From Collinsella sp. (lineage in GTDB: Bacteria; Actinomycetota; Coriobacteriia; Coriobacteriales; Coriobacteriaceae): 64,000 bases of DNA. The notes beneath the pieces were generated by a model, which worked only from the letters and a program-made list of their open reading frames with translations, was not told the origin of the DNA and did no database searches. Numbering within the stretch: position 1 is the first letter of the stretch; each line of letters begins with the position of its first letter. A program made the translations under genes and the position numbers. The stretch covers positions 36,415-100,414 of the forward strand of contig DXLX01000018.1 of assembly GCA_019414515.1 (NCBI GenBank), given 5' to 3'. Positions 62,313-64,000 of this stretch are shown here, piece by piece.

Positions 62313-63704
62313 CTACTCCTCGGCATGTGCCCCATCAAGCTCATAGAACTTGGTGGATGCCGGCAGGAACATCAGATCGACGTCGCCGATCGGGCCCGAA
62401 CGGTTCTTGGCCACGACGATACGCGTAACGCCCTCGTCGGGTCGATCGTCGCGCGAGGCCTCGGCCTCGTCGGCGGAGCGGTCCAAGAACATAACGATAT
62501 CGGCGTCCTGCTCGATGGAGCCCGATTCACGAAGGTCGGAAAGCTGCGGGCGCTTGCCGGTACGGGATTCGACCTGACGCGAGAGCTGCGACAGCGCGAT
62601 GAGCGGGATCTTGAGCTCCTTGGCCATGATCTTCAGACCACGCGACATCTCCGAAACCTCGACGGTACGGCTCTCGGAGCGGCGTCCCGGCGGAGGACTC
62701 ACCAGCTGCAGGTAGTCCAGGATGATGATTGCCTTCTCCTTGTTATGGAGCATGCGGCGGCTCTTGGCGCGAATCTCGGTCACTGTGGTGCCGGGCGTAT
62801 CGTCAATCAGAATATCGAGCTTGGACAAGGTCTGCGTGGCCTCGTTGATATTGGCCCACTGCTCGGGGCTAATGCGGCCCATGCGGAAGTCACTGATCGA
62901 GATCATGGCGTAGGCGCAAATAAGACGCTGGGCAATTTCTTTGCCCGACATCTCCAGCGAGAAGAAGCCGACGGTATAACCGGCAGCGGCAGCGTTGAGC
63001 GCCAGATTCAGGGCGAACGACGTCTTACCCACAGCAGGGCGGGCGCCGATAATGATGAGCTGGCCCTCGCGGAAGCCCATGAGCATGCGGTCGAGTGACG
63101 GGAAGCCCGTGGGCACGCCCGCAGCCTGACCACCGGCCTGACACACTTCCTCGGCCTCGTTATAGGCCTCAACCATAAACTCGGTCAGCGTCTTGTAGCT
63201 CGACTTGACCTCGCGTGCCGTGACCTTGAGCAGCTTGCTCTCGGCTAGCTCCACGACCTCCTTGGTGTCGGTGGGGGCGTTATATGCCAGCGCGTTGATC
63301 TCGTTGGTGGCGCCGATCAGCTCGCGCAGCATCGAATCGCGACGAACGATGGCGGCATGGTGCTGCCAGTTCACGAGCGACAGAGTCTGACCCATCAGCT
63401 CCAAAATGTAGGCCTCGCCGCCCACGGCATCGAGCTTGTTGATGCTTCGCAGGTAATCGATCAGCGAGATGGAGTCGATGGGAATGCGGCTGTTGTACAT
63501 ATCGACCATCGCGGTGTAGATGGTCTTATGAATGGGCCGGTAGAAATCATCGGGCTGCAGCTCGACCTGGGCCTCTTCGACCACCTCGGGCGATAGCAGC
63601 ATAGCGGCCAGTACATTGGCCTCTGCATCTTGGTTTTGGGGAAGACCCAACTTTGAGCCGCGGTCCTCGACCGTCAGCCCCGTCTCCCTATCGTCATATG
63701 CCAT
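62313..63704 (-). CDS. dnaB: Replicative DNA helicase
   Basis: DnaB unwinds DNA at the replication fork as a hexamer. The protein has 463 aa from the ATG at 63704 (GAGG upstream); three in-frame ATGs lie close together. The N-terminal domain begins LPQNQDAEANVLAAML, followed by DDFYRPIHKTIYTAMVDMYN. The RecA-like core has LIIIGARPAVGKTSFALNLA (Walker A), EMSGKEIAQRLIC, AIIILDYLQLVSPP (Walker B) and LKIPLIALSQLSRQVESRTG. No intein is present. In many bacteria rplI lies upstream, but here the upstream region is non-coding. Confidence 0.96.
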   Translation of the reverse strand: MAYDDRETGLTVEDRGSKLGLPQNQDAEANVLAAMLLSPEVVEEAQVELQPDDFYRPIHKTIYTAMVDMYNSRIPIDSISLIDYLRSINKLDAVGGEAYILELMGQTLSLVNWQHHAAIVRRDSMLRELIGATNEINALAYNAPTDTKEVVELAESKLLKVTAREVKSSYKTLTEFMVEAYNEAEEVCQAGGQAAGVPTGFPSLDRMLMGFREGQLIIIGARPAVGKTSFALNLALNAAAAGYTVGFFSLEMSGKEIAQRLICAYAMISISDFRMGRISPEQWANINEATQTLSKLDILIDDTPGTTVTEIRAKSRRMLHNKEKAIIILDYLQLVSPPPGRRSESRTVEVSEMSRGLKIMAKELKIPLIALSQLSRQVESRTGKRPQLSDLRESGSIEQDADIVMFLDRSADEAEASRDDRPDEGVTRIVVAKNRSGPIGDVDLMFLPASTKFYELDGAHAEE

Positions 63705-63854
63705 GAGCATCCTCATTCATATCGCTTGCGAGCATCCATAGTATCAGCCACGGTCCCAAAACGCGCCGCGCGCCGCCAATCATCACCGAACCAAACGGAT
63801 GAACGGTCCTGTATATAGGACTTCGACGCAACGTTCACCATGACACTCACTCAG

Positions 63855-63890
63855 CGCAAAAATCAAAACCACCCCTAAAAGGGGTGGTTT
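63855..63890 (-). terminator. Strong minus-strand terminator near the right edge
   Basis: On the minus strand AAACCACCCC pairs with GGGGTGGTTT around TTTT, followed by TGATTTTTGCG. It must serve a transcript entering from beyond 63900, because dnaB begins downstream at 63704. Confidence 0.8.
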
Positions 63891-63927
63891 GCTCTTAGGG
63901 TATAACCCTTGGATTTCCGGCACGCGT

Positions 63928-64000
63928 CTAAAGGCGCCGGCCCTCACGGGGTTCGGGCCGCACTGCAGATTGACCCGTGGCGGGCCGGTCAAACCGGCGC
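63928..64000 (-). CDS. Possible 3' end of a coding sequence (TnpB-like tail suspected)
   Basis: On the minus strand a frame is open from the window edge to a TAG at 63928. It gives a short tail rich in Arg, Pro, Gly and Glu (PATGQSAVRPEPREGRRL). The composition resembles the variable hydrophilic tails of IS200/IS605 TnpB proteins. It is followed by a small hairpin (AGGGTTATACCCT) and then the strong terminator. Only 24 codons are visible and high GC keeps frames open by chance, so this is weak evidence. No function can be assigned. Confidence 0.25.
   Translation of the reverse strand, partial: RRFDRPATGQSAVRPEPREGRRL

Noticed and set aside
63783..63992. 69-aa minus-strand frame at the right edge
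   Set aside because: It passes straight through the terminator hairpin and has no recognisable motif. A different frame ending at 63928 is the better, though still weak, candidate.

Overview
The window looks like chromosomal DNA of a high-GC member of the Coriobacteriia (Actinomycetota), most likely Collinsella. This is an inference from the gene set, not from a database match. The pointers are: a LuxR-type regulator fused to a multi-membrane-span domain, LAxTG-sorted surface proteins ending in KRRKR, an NfnAB pair, a membrane subunit of a complex I/group 4 hydrogenase type, fused ECF ATPases, and abundant GGGACAG-type intergenic palindromes. Apart from the edges, the genes are intact and densely packed. 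Most of the right half is on the minus strand.

Layout. 1-918: 5' part of a proton-pumping antiporter-like subunit. 1204-1599: lone IS3 OrfA-like HTH protein. 2049-4079: Old Yellow Enzyme/FAD reductase with Fe-S cysteines. 4221-4679: six-unit inverted-repeat array. 4772-4845: initiator tRNA-Met. 5042-10329: coaX, a degenerate biotin-ligase-like protein, a folP-folK fusion, a sirtuin and exonuclease III. 10475-13729: ECF vitamin transporter operon. 13923-19982: glmU, prs, pth, nfnA and nfnB. 20308-30941: an island with two LAxTG surface proteins (2194 and 663 aa), two further arrays, twin palindromic operators and a membrane LuxR regulator. 30994-34817: a kinase-like protein and a polar amino acid ABC operon. 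35103-37456: YqeY, a membrane-anchored foldase and an orphan PTS IIA. 37609-41231: purN-purM-purF. 41517-44825: CmpB-family membrane protein, MoaE-like protein, sortase B and purE. 45146-45813: toxin-antitoxin pair. 46147-50202: esterase, GntR regulator and mannose-type PTS IIB-IIC-IID. 50753-55671: carA-carB. 55953-63704: a membrane protein, an exporter, a NUDIX hydrolase, purD, purA and dnaB.

How the genes work together. The purine genes (prs, purF, purD, purM, purN, purE, purA), folate synthesis, and carAB for pyrimidine and arginine precursors form a strong nucleotide-synthesis theme. CoaX, GlmU and Pth are housekeeping enzymes. NfnAB and the antiporter-like subunit fit a fermentative, electron-bifurcating energy metabolism. 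The PTS cluster has a convergent GntR regulator and a 34-bp palindrome lying over its promoter.

The most unusual content is non-coding. Three arrays (4221-4679, 20134-20271, 27066-27283) are built from a 15-bp arm that alternates in orientation every 40-41 bp. The 9-bp arm core is invariant in 21 of 22 copies while the sequence between arms drifts. The two surface-protein genes also share an operator of identical geometry, a palindrome plus a 10-bp box, beside the membrane LuxR gene. Several other hairpin families punctuate gene ends.
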